The position numbers and the translations under genes were made by a program. Below are positions 15,048 to 23,621 of a stretch of DNA of 64,000 nt, in pieces. Every line of letters begins with the position of its first letter. Position 1 is the stretch's first letter. The notes below the pieces were generated by a model, which did no database searches, was not told the origin of the DNA, and worked only from the letters and a program-made list of their open reading frames with translations. The stretch comes from Belliella pelovolcani (GTDB lineage: Bacteria > Bacteroidota > Bacteroidia > Cytophagales > Cyclobacteriaceae), in the NCBI RefSeq assembly GCF_900156785.1, contig NZ_FTOP01000003.1, positions 124,001-188,000 on the forward strand. The letters are read 5' to 3'.

Positions 15048-17822
15048 ATGTCACAAGATCCTTTTAATGCTAAGAAATCACTTAAATCTTCAAAAGGCTC
15101 CTTTAATTATTGGAGCTTAATTGCTTTACAAGAAGCTGGGTATAAAGTTGATCAATTACCATTCTCTATAAGAATTCTTTTAGAAAATGCCCTAAGAAAT
15201 TATGATGACTTTGCGATTACTAAAGAGCATATTGAAACACTCGCTAGTTGGTCTCCAGAACCCTCGGACAAGGATATTCCTTTTAAGCCAGCAAGAGTAT
15301 TGATGCAAGATTTTACAGGAGTGCCAGCTGTAGTAGATATTGCATCTTTGAGAGCAGAAGCGGTTAGGAAAGGCAAAGACCCCAAAAAAATCAATCCCCT
15401 AATACCAGTTGACTTGGTCATAGATCACTCTGTGCAAGTGGATTATTTTGGCACCAATTATTCTTATCAGAAAAATGTTGATGTAGAATATGAGCGAAAT
15501 GGAGAGCGTTACCAATTTCTAAAATGGGCTCAAAAAGCTTTTGATAATTTTTCTGTGGTACCTCCAGGGATGGGGATTTGCCATCAAGTGAACTTAGAAT
15601 ACTTAGCTCAAGGAGTGATTGCTAGAGATGGGGATGTTTTCCCAGATACACTTGTGGGAACTGATTCCCATACTCCCATGGTCAATGGGATAGGTGTAGT
15701 AGCTTGGGGTGTAGGGGGTATAGAAGCTGAGGCGGCTATTCTAGGGCAGCCGATTTATTTCATCATGCCTGAAGTTGTGGGATTGAAGCTGACAGGCAAA
15801 CTTCCCCTTGGGACTACTGCTACTGATATGGTTCTGACCATTACACAATTGCTGCGTAAGCATGGAGTAGTTGGCAAATTTGTGGAGGTATTTGGGTCTG
15901 GATTGGATCATTTGACGGTTCCAGATAGGGCTACAATCTCTAATATGTCTCCTGAGTTTGGTTGTACTGTTACCTATTTCCCCATTGATGACCGTACCTT
16001 GGATTACATGGGCAAAACCAATAGAGCCAAAGATCAAATTCAATTGGTGGAAGATTATACCAAAGCCAATATGCTCTGGAGGGAAAATGAGGACAAAATC
16101 AAATATAGCTCTGTAGTTGAATTGGATTTGAGTACAGTAGAGCCTACTGTTTCAGGTCCAAAAAGGCCACAAGATAAAATCCTCGTTCGTGAGTTTAAGC
16201 ATAAGTTCGGTGAGTTGCTCGAAGAGGTACACGGAAGAAAATACATTCCTATAGATAAAAGGGATGAGGGGCGTTGGTATGGAGAAGGAGGGAGTCAGCC
16301 TTCAGATAGAGAAGGAAATAACCTTGCAGAAATTGAATATGAGACCAAGGTAAAAAATGGGCTCAAGACTGTTGTTGTAAAACTCAATAATGAAAAGTTT
16401 GCCTTGCATGATGGTTCCATCGTAATTGCTGCGATTACCTCTTGTACCAATACATCAAATCCGTCAGTCATGATAGGGGCGGGCTTGGTAGCTCGTAAGG
16501 CAAGAGAAAGAGGGTTAGATGTGAAGCCTTGGGTGAAGACATCCTTAGCGCCTGGATCCAAAGTAGTTACAGATTATTTGGAAACTGCAGGGCTTTTGGA
16601 TGACTTGGAAGCTTTAAGGTTTCATGTAGTGGGTTATGGTTGTACTTCTTGCATTGGAAATTCAGGTCCACTTCCGAGACATATCGCCAAGGCCGTAGAG
16701 GAGAATGATTTGGTAGTAAGTTCGGTTTTGTCGGGAAATAGAAACTTTGAAGCAAGGGTTCACCCTCAAGTGAAAATGAACTACTTGATGTCACCTATGC
16801 TTGTGGTCGCTTATGCTTTGGCAGGAAGGGTAGATGTGGATTTAAATGAAGAACCACTGGGTTATGATCCAAATTTAGAGCCTGTTTATCTTAAGGATAT
16901 TTGGCCTAGCAATGATGAGATTTTTGAGGTAATGGGTAAAGTGCTTTCACCAGCTGATTTTGAAAAAAGCTATGGAGAAATCTTTGAAGGGAATGAGCAG
17001 TGGGTAAAACTAGAAGCGCCCAAGGATGAAATTTATCAATGGTCTGATCAAAGTACCTATATCAAAGAAGCACCATTTTTCGAAGGGCTATCTGAGAATG
17101 TGACAGAACCCAAAGATATCTTAGATGCAAGAGTACTTTTGAAATTAGGGGATAGCATCACTACGGATCATATTTCTCCAGCTGGATCCTTCGCTGAAAG
17201 TAGTCCAGCTGGTCAATACCTGAAGAATCGTGGAGTCGAGAAAAAAGATTTCAATTCCTATGGATCAAGAAGGGGGAATGATGAAGTCATGGTTAGAGGA
17301 ACCTTTGCCAATGTCCGAATTAAAAATCAACTGGCTACAAAAGAAGGTGGCTATACGACCCACATACCGAGTGGGGAAGAGATGAGTGTCTATGATGCCG
17401 CAGTCAGCTATAGAAAAGCTCATACACCTCTTATAGTACTTGCAGGTAAAGAATATGGTAGTGGTTCTTCAAGAGACTGGGCTGCCAAAGGAACCAATTT
17501 ATTAGGAATCAAGGCTGTTTTGGCTGAGAGCTATGAGAGGATTCATAGGAGCAATTTGGTAGGTATGGGTGTGCTCCCTTTGCAATATGTAGAAGGTGAT
17601 ACAGCAGAAAGCCTTGGTCTCAATGGAAAGGAAAGCTTCAGTATCAGAGGGATTTCTGAGGGATTGTCTCCTCTCAAGAAGTTGACTGTAGAAGCAATTT
17701 CGAATGAAGAAAATTCTAAAACTTTTGAAGTCGTTTGTCGCTTAGATTCAGCCATCGAAATTGAGTACTTCAAAAATGGAGGAATATTACATTATGTATT
17801 GAGAGATTTTCTTAAAAAATAG
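15048..17822 (+). CDS. acnA: Aconitate hydratase, AcnA/IRP1 type
   Basis: This 924-residue TCA-cycle enzyme interconverts citrate and isocitrate using a 4Fe-4S cluster. The cluster cysteines are visible in ITSCTNTSNPSVMIGAGL and GYGCTSCIGNSGPLP. The substrate motifs DLVIDHSVQVD and GTDSHTPMVNGIGVVAWGVG lie in the N-terminal half. The C-terminal swivel domain carries GDSITTDHISPAG and AGKEYGSGSSRDWAAKG. The length is typical of the bacterial AcnA/IRP1 form rather than AcnB. It is a single gene between terminators. Confidence 0.97.
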   Translation: MSQDPFNAKKSLKSSKGSFNYWSLIALQEAGYKVDQLPFSIRILLENALRNYDDFAITKEHIETLASWSPEPSDKDIPFKPARVLMQDFTGVPAVVDIASLRAEAVRKGKDPKKINPLIPVDLVIDHSVQVDYFGTNYSYQKNVDVEYERNGERYQFLKWAQKAFDNFSVVPPGMGICHQVNLEYLAQGVIARDGDVFPDTLVGTDSHTPMVNGIGVVAWGVGGIEAEAAILGQPIYFIMPEVVGLKLTGKLPLGTTATDMVLTITQLLRKHGVVGKFVEVFGSGLDHLTVPDRATISNMSPEFGCTVTYFPIDDRTLDYMGKTNRAKDQIQLVEDYTKANMLWRENEDKIKYSSVVELDLSTVEPTVSGPKRPQDKILVREFKHKFGELLEEVHGRKYIPIDKRDEGRWYGEGGSQPSDREGNNLAEIEYETKVKNGLKTVVVKLNNEKFALHDGSIVIAAITSCTNTSNPSVMIGAGLVARKARERGLDVKPWVKTSLAPGSKVVTDYLETAGLLDDLEALRFHVVGYGCTSCIGNSGPLPRHIAKAVEENDLVVSSVLSGNRNFEARVHPQVKMNYLMSPMLVVAYALAGRVDVDLNEEPLGYDPNLEPVYLKDIWPSNDEIFEVMGKVLSPADFEKSYGEIFEGNEQWVKLEAPKDEIYQWSDQSTYIKEAPFFEGLSENVTEPKDILDARVLLKLGDSITTDHISPAGSFAESSPAGQYLKNRGVEKKDFNSYGSRRGNDEVMVRGTFANVRIKNQLATKEGGYTTHIPSGEEMSVYDAAVSYRKAHTPLIVLAGKEYGSGSSRDWAAKGTNLLGIKAVLAESYERIHRSNLVGMGVLPLQYVEGDTAESLGLNGKESFSIRGISEGLSPLKKLTVEAISNEENSKTFEVVCRLDSAIEIEYFKNGGILHYVLRDFLKK

Positions 17823-17863
17823 GCTCCATGTTGAAGTGATTTTCAACAAAACAAAAATGAAAC

Positions 17864-17911
17864 GGGCTAGTAAAGTTTTCTATTCAATTAGGGGGCTTTG
17901 CTAGCCCTTTT
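17864..17911 (+). terminator. Terminator after acnA
   Basis: GGGCTAGTAAAG (17864-17875) pairs with CTTTGCTAGCCC (17896-17907) with one non-Watson-Crick position, followed by TTTT. It lies 41 bp past the aconitase stop. Confidence 0.8.
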
Positions 17912-17982
17912 GATTTCAAATACTTTCAATTTCTAATCTTGGACATTTTATCTATATTTAAGTCCTTAGATCATTCCTACTT

Positions 17983-20406
17983 ATGAAATATATAAGTTTT
18001 GCAATTGCCTTGATTATCACAATTTCTCTCGGCGTTGCACTATCCCTACAGTTTGGTAGCATTCCACCACTGGGCAAATTATTAGATCCCAATCACGGAT
18101 TTTGGCAAAATGCCTATTCTGAGGATCAACTTGCCAAAGAAGAAATTAAGTTATCTGGACTTTCTTCTTCAGTAATCATACAATATGATGAAAACTTGAT
18201 TCCTCACATTTTTGCACAAAATGAATTGGATCTTTACAGAGCCCAAGGCTATGTTACAGCCCAAAACCGCTTGTGGCAAATGGAATTTCAAACCATGGCA
18301 GCAGCTGGTAGAATCTCTGAGATCGTTGGTTCTATGGCTATTGATCTTGATAGGATGACTAGGAGAAAAGGGATGCCTTTTGCCGCAGAGCAAGGAATAC
18401 AATTTTTAGAAAATACAGACCCAGAGACTTTTAAGCTTGTGCAGGCTTATGCTGATGGTGTAAACCAATACATAGAATCTCTCACGGATGCGAGGATGCC
18501 AATAGAATACAAGATCCTCAATTATAGACCTGAGAAATGGTCGCCTTACAAATCCCTGCTTTTGCTAAAGTACATGGCAGATATGTTGGTGGGAGATAGG
18601 GATTTAGAATATACAAACCTACACACTATTCTTGGTCCTGAATTACTTGACAAGCTATTCCCGCTTTTCCCAGAGGAAAATGATCCAGTCATAGAGGCTG
18701 ATAAGACTTGGGATTTTACGCCATTGCAAGTTACTAAGCCAGAGGGAGTTGTTTATCCTAATGATTCAATATTTGTAAAAACCATGCCTCAACCTGAGCC
18801 TGGAGTTGGCTCCAATAATTGGGCTGTGGCAGGAAGTAAATCAGCCTCAGGCAACCCTATACTTGCCAATGATCCGCATTTGAGTTTGAATCTTCCTTCC
18901 CTCTGGTATGCGATGCAATTGACTACTCCTAATCACTCGGTCAAAGGTGCTACGCTTCCAGGTGCGCTAGGGATCATTTCAGGTTTCAATGAAAATATCG
19001 CTTGGGGTGTTACCAATGCCACACGAGATACCAGAGATTGGTATGCCATTACTTTTAAAAACGATGATCGTACAGAGTACCTATACAATGATCAATGGAT
19101 TCAAAGTACATTTAGAATAGAGGAAATCAAAGTCAAAGGTGAGGCTTCTTATTTCGATACTGTGGTTTATACCCATCATGGTCCCGTAGTATATGATCAA
19201 TCCTTCAGAGCAGAAAGGCAAGATGTGAATTTTGCGCTCAAATGGACTGCTCATTTACCTTCCAACGAGCAAAAAACCTTTCTTTTATTGAATAAAGGGA
19301 AATCACATGAGGATTATATAGCGGCATTAGACCACTATACCTCACCAGCTCAAAACTTTGTTTTTGCATCCCAATCAGGAGATATCGCCATGAAGGTACA
19401 AGGTAGATTTCCCTTGAAATGGGAAGGGCAAGGGAAGTTTTTGATGGATGGAAATGACCCTAAAATGGAATGGAAGGACTTTATTCCAATTGAACATAAT
19501 GCAGCGACACTAAACCCCACAAGAGGTTTTGTGTCTTCTGCCAACCAACATTCTGTAGACCCTTCTTATCCATACTATGTTTTTGACAATAGTTTCGAGC
19601 ATTATAGAAATAGAAGACTGAATCAGCGATTGGCTGAAATGAACCAAATCACGATAGCCGACATGATGGAGTTGCAGTTTGATAATTTTCACCTTCATGC
19701 TTTTGAGGCACTTCCTGTTATGATGAATTATATTCAGGCTGATTCTTTGATCAATGCTGGTGTGGAACATGTTTCTTACTTGAAGGACTTGGCTGATTGG
19801 AATTTCTTTACTTTTCCTAATCAAACAGCCCCAACATTATTTCACCTTTGGTGGAGGTATTTACATAGGAGCGTATGGGAAGACTTGAGAAAATCTGAGC
19901 TCCCTGTCGTGCTTCCTAATAATTACCAGACAGTTAAATTATTAGCAAACGAACCAAACTCAAGTCTGTTTGATAAAAAAACTACAGGTATAATAGAGAC
20001 TGCTAAGGATCATGTCATGGCAAGTTTTGATTCTATGATTGTTCAAGTGAAAAAAATGGAGCAAGATAAGGGAGATTATACTTGGGCAAATCAGAAAAAT
20101 ACAACTATCCAGCATTTGGTTCCCAATTTCAAATCATTTTCCTATGAAGGTGTATATACTGGTGGTGGGGCAGGAATTCTGAATGCTACATCTGAACGTC
20201 ATGGGGCTAGTTGGAGAATGGTGGTAGAATTAGGAGAAGAACCTGAAGCTTTTGGGATCTATCCAGGAGGACAATCTGGTAATCCAGGAAGTAAGTATTA
20301 TGACTCATTTTTGAAAAAATGGGCTAATGGAGAATACGTGAACTTCAAACTCAAAAAGATGGAAAATTCTCAAACTAGCCTTTTTTCAACCACTTTAAAG
20401 CCTTGA
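17983..20406 (+). CDS. Penicillin acylase family protein
   Basis: The 807-residue Ntn-hydrolase begins with a membrane or signal segment (residues 1-25). The alpha chain and spacer lead to the autocleavage site GVGSNNWAVAGSKSASG, where Ser277 becomes the N-terminal nucleophile of the beta chain. Downstream GNPILANDPHLSLNLPSLWY and GFNENIAWGVTN are family signatures. It should hydrolyse amide bonds of small molecules, such as acyl-homoserine lactones or N-acyl amino acids; the substrate cannot be read from sequence. It acts in the periplasm. The next small membrane gene overlaps its stop. Confidence 0.93.
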   Translation: MKYISFAIALIITISLGVALSLQFGSIPPLGKLLDPNHGFWQNAYSEDQLAKEEIKLSGLSSSVIIQYDENLIPHIFAQNELDLYRAQGYVTAQNRLWQMEFQTMAAAGRISEIVGSMAIDLDRMTRRKGMPFAAEQGIQFLENTDPETFKLVQAYADGVNQYIESLTDARMPIEYKILNYRPEKWSPYKSLLLLKYMADMLVGDRDLEYTNLHTILGPELLDKLFPLFPEENDPVIEADKTWDFTPLQVTKPEGVVYPNDSIFVKTMPQPEPGVGSNNWAVAGSKSASGNPILANDPHLSLNLPSLWYAMQLTTPNHSVKGATLPGALGIISGFNENIAWGVTNATRDTRDWYAITFKNDDRTEYLYNDQWIQSTFRIEEIKVKGEASYFDTVVYTHHGPVVYDQSFRAERQDVNFALKWTAHLPSNEQKTFLLLNKGKSHEDYIAALDHYTSPAQNFVFASQSGDIAMKVQGRFPLKWEGQGKFLMDGNDPKMEWKDFIPIEHNAATLNPTRGFVSSANQHSVDPSYPYYVFDNSFEHYRNRRLNQRLAEMNQITIADMMELQFDNFHLHAFEALPVMMNYIQADSLINAGVEHVSYLKDLADWNFFTFPNQTAPTLFHLWWRYLHRSVWEDLRKSELPVVLPNNYQTVKLLANEPNSSLFDKKTTGIIETAKDHVMASFDSMIVQVKKMEQDKGDYTWANQKNTTIQHLVPNFKSFSYEGVYTGGGAGILNATSERHGASWRMVVELGEEPEAFGIYPGGQSGNPGSKYYDSFLKKWANGEYVNFKLKKMENSQTSLFSTTLKP

Positions 20407-20411
20407 AAAAT

Positions 20412-20786
20412 ATGAAATTTACAGCATTATTTGTCTTGACAGTTTTACTGGTCTTGTTTTTAGGACCATATTTTAGCTATCCCTATCTGATGGGAGTCAT
20501 TGTCATACTAGCATATTTAATGGCATCAAATGGTACTGCCTCTTTCTTTGCTTCTGGACTTGCCATGGGGCTTGTTTGGTTAGGAAAAGCTATTTCCATC
20601 AGCATCGAGACAGGTTCTTCACTTCCAGATAAGATGGCCATATTGATGGGAATGGAACAAAGTAATTTGTTGTGGGTAGCTACGGGTGTATTAGGATTTT
20701 TACTTGGAGGATTTAGCGGACTTACTGGAGCACTTTTAAAGAACCTTTCAAAGCCAAAAAGACCACAAGGGATGTACAGATATTAG
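20412..20786 (+). CDS. Small integral membrane protein, unknown
   Basis: The product of about 124 residues has three or four hydrophobic segments (starting MKFTALFVLTVLLVLFLGP, then MGVIVILAYLMASNG, and a Gly-rich VATGVLGFLLGGFSGLTGAL). It ends in a basic tail KPKRPQGMYRY. I do not recognise the family. TTG 20403 would overlap the penicillin acylase stop; ATG 20412 gives the cleaner start. Close linkage suggests co-transcription with the acylase, perhaps as a membrane partner, but this is only context. Confidence 0.7.
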   Translation: MKFTALFVLTVLLVLFLGPYFSYPYLMGVIVILAYLMASNGTASFFASGLAMGLVWLGKAISISIETGSSLPDKMAILMGMEQSNLLWVATGVLGFLLGGFSGLTGALLKNLSKPKRPQGMYRY

Positions 20787-20904
20787 TTGAACTTGATTCT
20801 CCCCATTCTAGCTGAGAATCAAATTATCGGCCAATGTCTACAGGCTATACAGAAATGCTAGTATGTAACTTTTTTATATCCCAACTTAAGGAAAAGACAG
20901 AAAC

Positions 20905-20952
20905 ACAAAACAAAAAAGTCAGGAGATTGATCTACTGACTTTTTTGTTTTGT
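20905..20952. terminator. Strong bidirectional terminator
   Basis: An 18-bp perfect stem (20905-20922 with 20935-20952, ending in CTGACTTTTTTG) encloses a 12-nt loop. A-rich and T-rich ends make it work both ways: for the penicillin acylase unit and for the convergent carboxylase gene ending at 20968. Confidence 0.92.
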
Positions 20953-20967
20953 ATCACCAAGCATAAA

Positions 20968-22596
20968 TTAAGTTTGGATGACGCCTACATTGAATTTTTC
21001 TGTGATAGGAGCATGATTAGCTGCTTCGATTCCCATGCTGATGACTTTTCTAGTTTCTAGTGGATCGATGACACCATCTACCCAAAGTCTCGAAGCTGCG
21101 TAATAGGGGCTTAGTTCTTCATTGTATTTGGCAGTGATTTCTTCGAGTAGATTCTTTTCATCTTCAGGAGTAATTGTCTCTCCTGATTTTTTGAGAGAGG
21201 CTATTTTGATTTGGAGTAAGGTTTTGGCGGCAGAAGCTCCAGACATTACGGCCATTTGAGCCGTTGGCCAAGAGTAGATCAGTCTAGGGTCATAAGCTTT
21301 GCCACACATGGCGTAGTTGCCTGCGCCATAAGAATTTCCAATCACTATGGTGAATTTAGGAACTACAGAATTTGCCATGGCGTTGACCATCTTTGCGCCA
21401 TCTTTGATGATACCACCATGTTCTGCTTTACTGCCGACCATAAATCCAGATACATCTTGAATAAAAATAAGCGGTATTTTTCGCTGATTACAGTTCATGA
21501 TAAATCTAGCCGCTTTGTCAGCAGAATCTGAGTAAATTACGCCCCCCATCTGCATTTCACCTTTTTTATTTTTGACGATCTTTCGCTGATTGGCTATGAT
21601 GCCGACAGCCCAACCATCGACTCTCGCAGTTCCGCAGAGTAAGGTTTTGCCATAATCTTTTTTGTATTCGTCAAATTCTGAATCATCAACGAGACGTTCT
21701 ATGACTGCTCGCATATCATAAGGCTTAACCCTGTCTGATGGGAATACACCATAGAGTTCATTTTCATCTTTTTTGGGTTTTGAAGGCTCTTTTCTATCAA
21801 AACCAGCTTTTTCGTAAGCACCTATTTTGTCGAAAATATTCCTAATTGCATCTAAACATTCTTGGTCTGTGTCGTACTTATTGTCTGTCACGCCTGATAT
21901 TTCGCAATGTGTGGTGGCGCCTCCTAGTGTTTCATTATCCACACTTTCTCCGATAGCAGCCTTGACCAGATAGGAACCAGCTAAGAAAATAGAACCTGTC
22001 TTGTCTACAATCATGGCCTCGTCTGACATGATCGGTAGGTAGGCTCCTCCAGCGACACAACTTCCCATGATAGCTGCTACCTGTATAATACCCATGGAGG
22101 ACATCTTGGCATTGTTTCTGAATTGCCTTCCGAAATGCTCTTTGTCAGGGAAAATTTCATTTTGCATAGGAAGGAAAACGCCTGCACTATCTACCAGATA
22201 GATGATGGGGAGTCTGTTTTCCATGGCGATCTCCTGTGCTCTAAGATTCTTTTTTGCTGTCATTGGAAACCATGCACCAGCCTTTACAGTCGCGTCGTTG
22301 GCAACAATCATACACATACGACCTTTGACATATCCGATTCCAGTGACTACACCTGCAGAAGGGCAGCCTCCTTCTTCTTCATACATGCCATCTGCTGTAA
22401 GTGCACCCACTTCCAAAAATTCTGAACCAGCATCTCTCAAATAATCAATTCTTTCCCTTGCAGTCAATTTACCCTTCTGGTGCTCCTTGGCAATTCTCTT
22501 TTCCCCTCCCCCTAATTTGACTTTTTCTAATTTTTTGCGCAGCTGAAAAAGTAATTGTTTGTTTTGATCTTCGTTTTTATTGAATTCAATATCCAT
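20968..22596 (-). CDS. Acyl-CoA carboxylase beta subunit (carboxyltransferase, MCC-like)
   Basis: The 542-residue protein is a biotin-dependent carboxyltransferase. It has KGKLTARERIDYLRDAGSEF near the start, SSMGIIQVAAIMGSCVAGGA in the N-domain, and FIQDVSGFMVGSKAE plus GNSYGAGNYAMCGKAYDP in the C-domain. The pattern is closest to methylcrotonyl-CoA carboxylase beta, used in leucine breakdown, though propionyl- or other acyl-CoA use is possible. No biotin carboxylase or biotin carrier gene is adjacent, so the alpha subunit must be encoded elsewhere. It is monocistronic. Confidence 0.93.
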   Translation of the reverse strand: MDIEFNKNEDQNKQLLFQLRKKLEKVKLGGGEKRIAKEHQKGKLTARERIDYLRDAGSEFLEVGALTADGMYEEEGGCPSAGVVTGIGYVKGRMCMIVANDATVKAGAWFPMTAKKNLRAQEIAMENRLPIIYLVDSAGVFLPMQNEIFPDKEHFGRQFRNNAKMSSMGIIQVAAIMGSCVAGGAYLPIMSDEAMIVDKTGSIFLAGSYLVKAAIGESVDNETLGGATTHCEISGVTDNKYDTDQECLDAIRNIFDKIGAYEKAGFDRKEPSKPKKDENELYGVFPSDRVKPYDMRAVIERLVDDSEFDEYKKDYGKTLLCGTARVDGWAVGIIANQRKIVKNKKGEMQMGGVIYSDSADKAARFIMNCNQRKIPLIFIQDVSGFMVGSKAEHGGIIKDGAKMVNAMANSVVPKFTIVIGNSYGAGNYAMCGKAYDPRLIYSWPTAQMAVMSGASAAKTLLQIKIASLKKSGETITPEDEKNLLEEITAKYNEELSPYYAASRLWVDGVIDPLETRKVISMGIEAANHAPITEKFNVGVIQT

Positions 22597-22699
22597 AAAG
22601 TTATTCGGGTTTAATTTTCAAAGCTAAAATAAGGTAATATGTTGATAAGTTTCAAAATAGGATGGGAGTTTTGATGTGTGGGACTTAATAAAAATAAAA

Positions 22700-22728
22700 C
22701 GCCTTCACAAAGCGAATTGGTGAAGGCG
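22700..22728 (-). terminator. Terminator after the amidase gene
   Basis: CGCCTTCAC (22700-22708) and GTGAAGGCG (22720-22728) form a nine-base stem. On the minus strand it is followed by TTTTATTTTTATT, 37 bp beyond the amidase stop. Confidence 0.85.
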
Positions 22729-22764
22729 AATTTAGCTTATTTTATGTTTTGGTCAAGGAAGGAA

Positions 22765-23565
22765 TTATAGAGATTCTATTTCCTCTTTGTATGCTTTTAC
22801 CGAACGATAGATGGCAGATGCCAAATAGGTTTGGCCATCTTTGCTATTGAGGTATCTTTCTTCATTAGGGTTGGATATAAAACCGAGTTCAACCAAAACG
22901 GATGGCATGCTTGTGGTCCAAAGGACGTAGAGTGGTGCTTGCTTGACACCTCTACTATGTCTATTGACTCGGCTAGTAAAATCATTTTCTATTTTTGAAG
23001 CTAGCGATAAGCTATTGGAAAGGAAAGCTTTCTGCATGATGTTGAACATGATGTAGGATTCCGGAGACGTAGGATCGAATCCTTCATAATTTTCCTCATA
23101 ATTTTCCTCAAGTAGGATCACAGAGTTCTCTCTTTTTACAATATCGAAATTCGCTTCGAAGTTTTTAGTACCCATGACGAATGTTTCTGTTCCATAAGCA
23201 GATCTATTGGAAGCAGCATTACAATGAATTGAAATAAAAAGATCAGCTCGATTTCTATTGGCAATATTCGGTCTTTCTTTCAGGTCTACAGCAACATCAG
23301 ACTGACGTGTATAAATGACCTTGACATCAGGTAGATACTCCTCGATATATTTACCAACCTGTAGGGCTACTTTTAATGTAATATCTTTTTCTTTACTGAA
23401 AGAGCCTAGTGCCCCAGGGTCTCTACCACCATGTCCTGCATCGATGACCACAGTCCTTAATTTGAACTCCGGTGCCCTACTTCCTGTGGGTTGGAAGCCC
23501 ATAAAAAGAAAGGAAAATGTAAATAAAGTAATTGCAAGAATATTTTTAACTTGAAGTCGTTTCAT
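22765..23565 (-). CDS. N-acetylmuramoyl-L-alanine amidase (Amidase_3)
   Basis: The protein of about 266 residues has an N-terminal hydrophobic segment (NILAITLFTFSFLFMGF) for export. The zinc amidase motifs are TVVIDAGHGGRDPGALG (His ligand), RNRADLFISIHCNAASN (His ligand) and SVLVELGFISNPNEE (catalytic Glu). It cleaves the amide bond between MurNAc and the stem peptide, probably at division. ATG 23565 is preferred over ATG 23571, which adds only two residues. It is transcribed divergently from lptD, with 50 bp between the outer starts, so the two promoters are close. Confidence 0.92.
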   Translation of the reverse strand: MKRLQVKNILAITLFTFSFLFMGFQPTGSRAPEFKLRTVVIDAGHGGRDPGALGSFSKEKDITLKVALQVGKYIEEYLPDVKVIYTRQSDVAVDLKERPNIANRNRADLFISIHCNAASNRSAYGTETFVMGTKNFEANFDIVKRENSVILLEENYEENYEGFDPTSPESYIMFNIMQKAFLSNSLSLASKIENDFTSRVNRHSRGVKQAPLYVLWTTSMPSVLVELGFISNPNEERYLNSKDGQTYLASAIYRSVKAYKEEIESL

Positions 23566-23589
23566 AAGCACTAAATACCATTAACTTTG
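23560..23589 (+). promoter_or_regulatory. Candidate lptD promoter
   Basis: TAACTTTG (23582-23589) is an exact Bacteroidota -7 box (TAnnTTTG). A TTTC at 23560-23563 stands 18 nt upstream as a near -33 box. Transcription would start around 23593, leaving 30-40 nt before the lptD start. Confidence 0.5.
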
Positions 23590-23621
23590 CTCGTTCGAAA
23601 TTTAGAAATTTTTAAACAAAT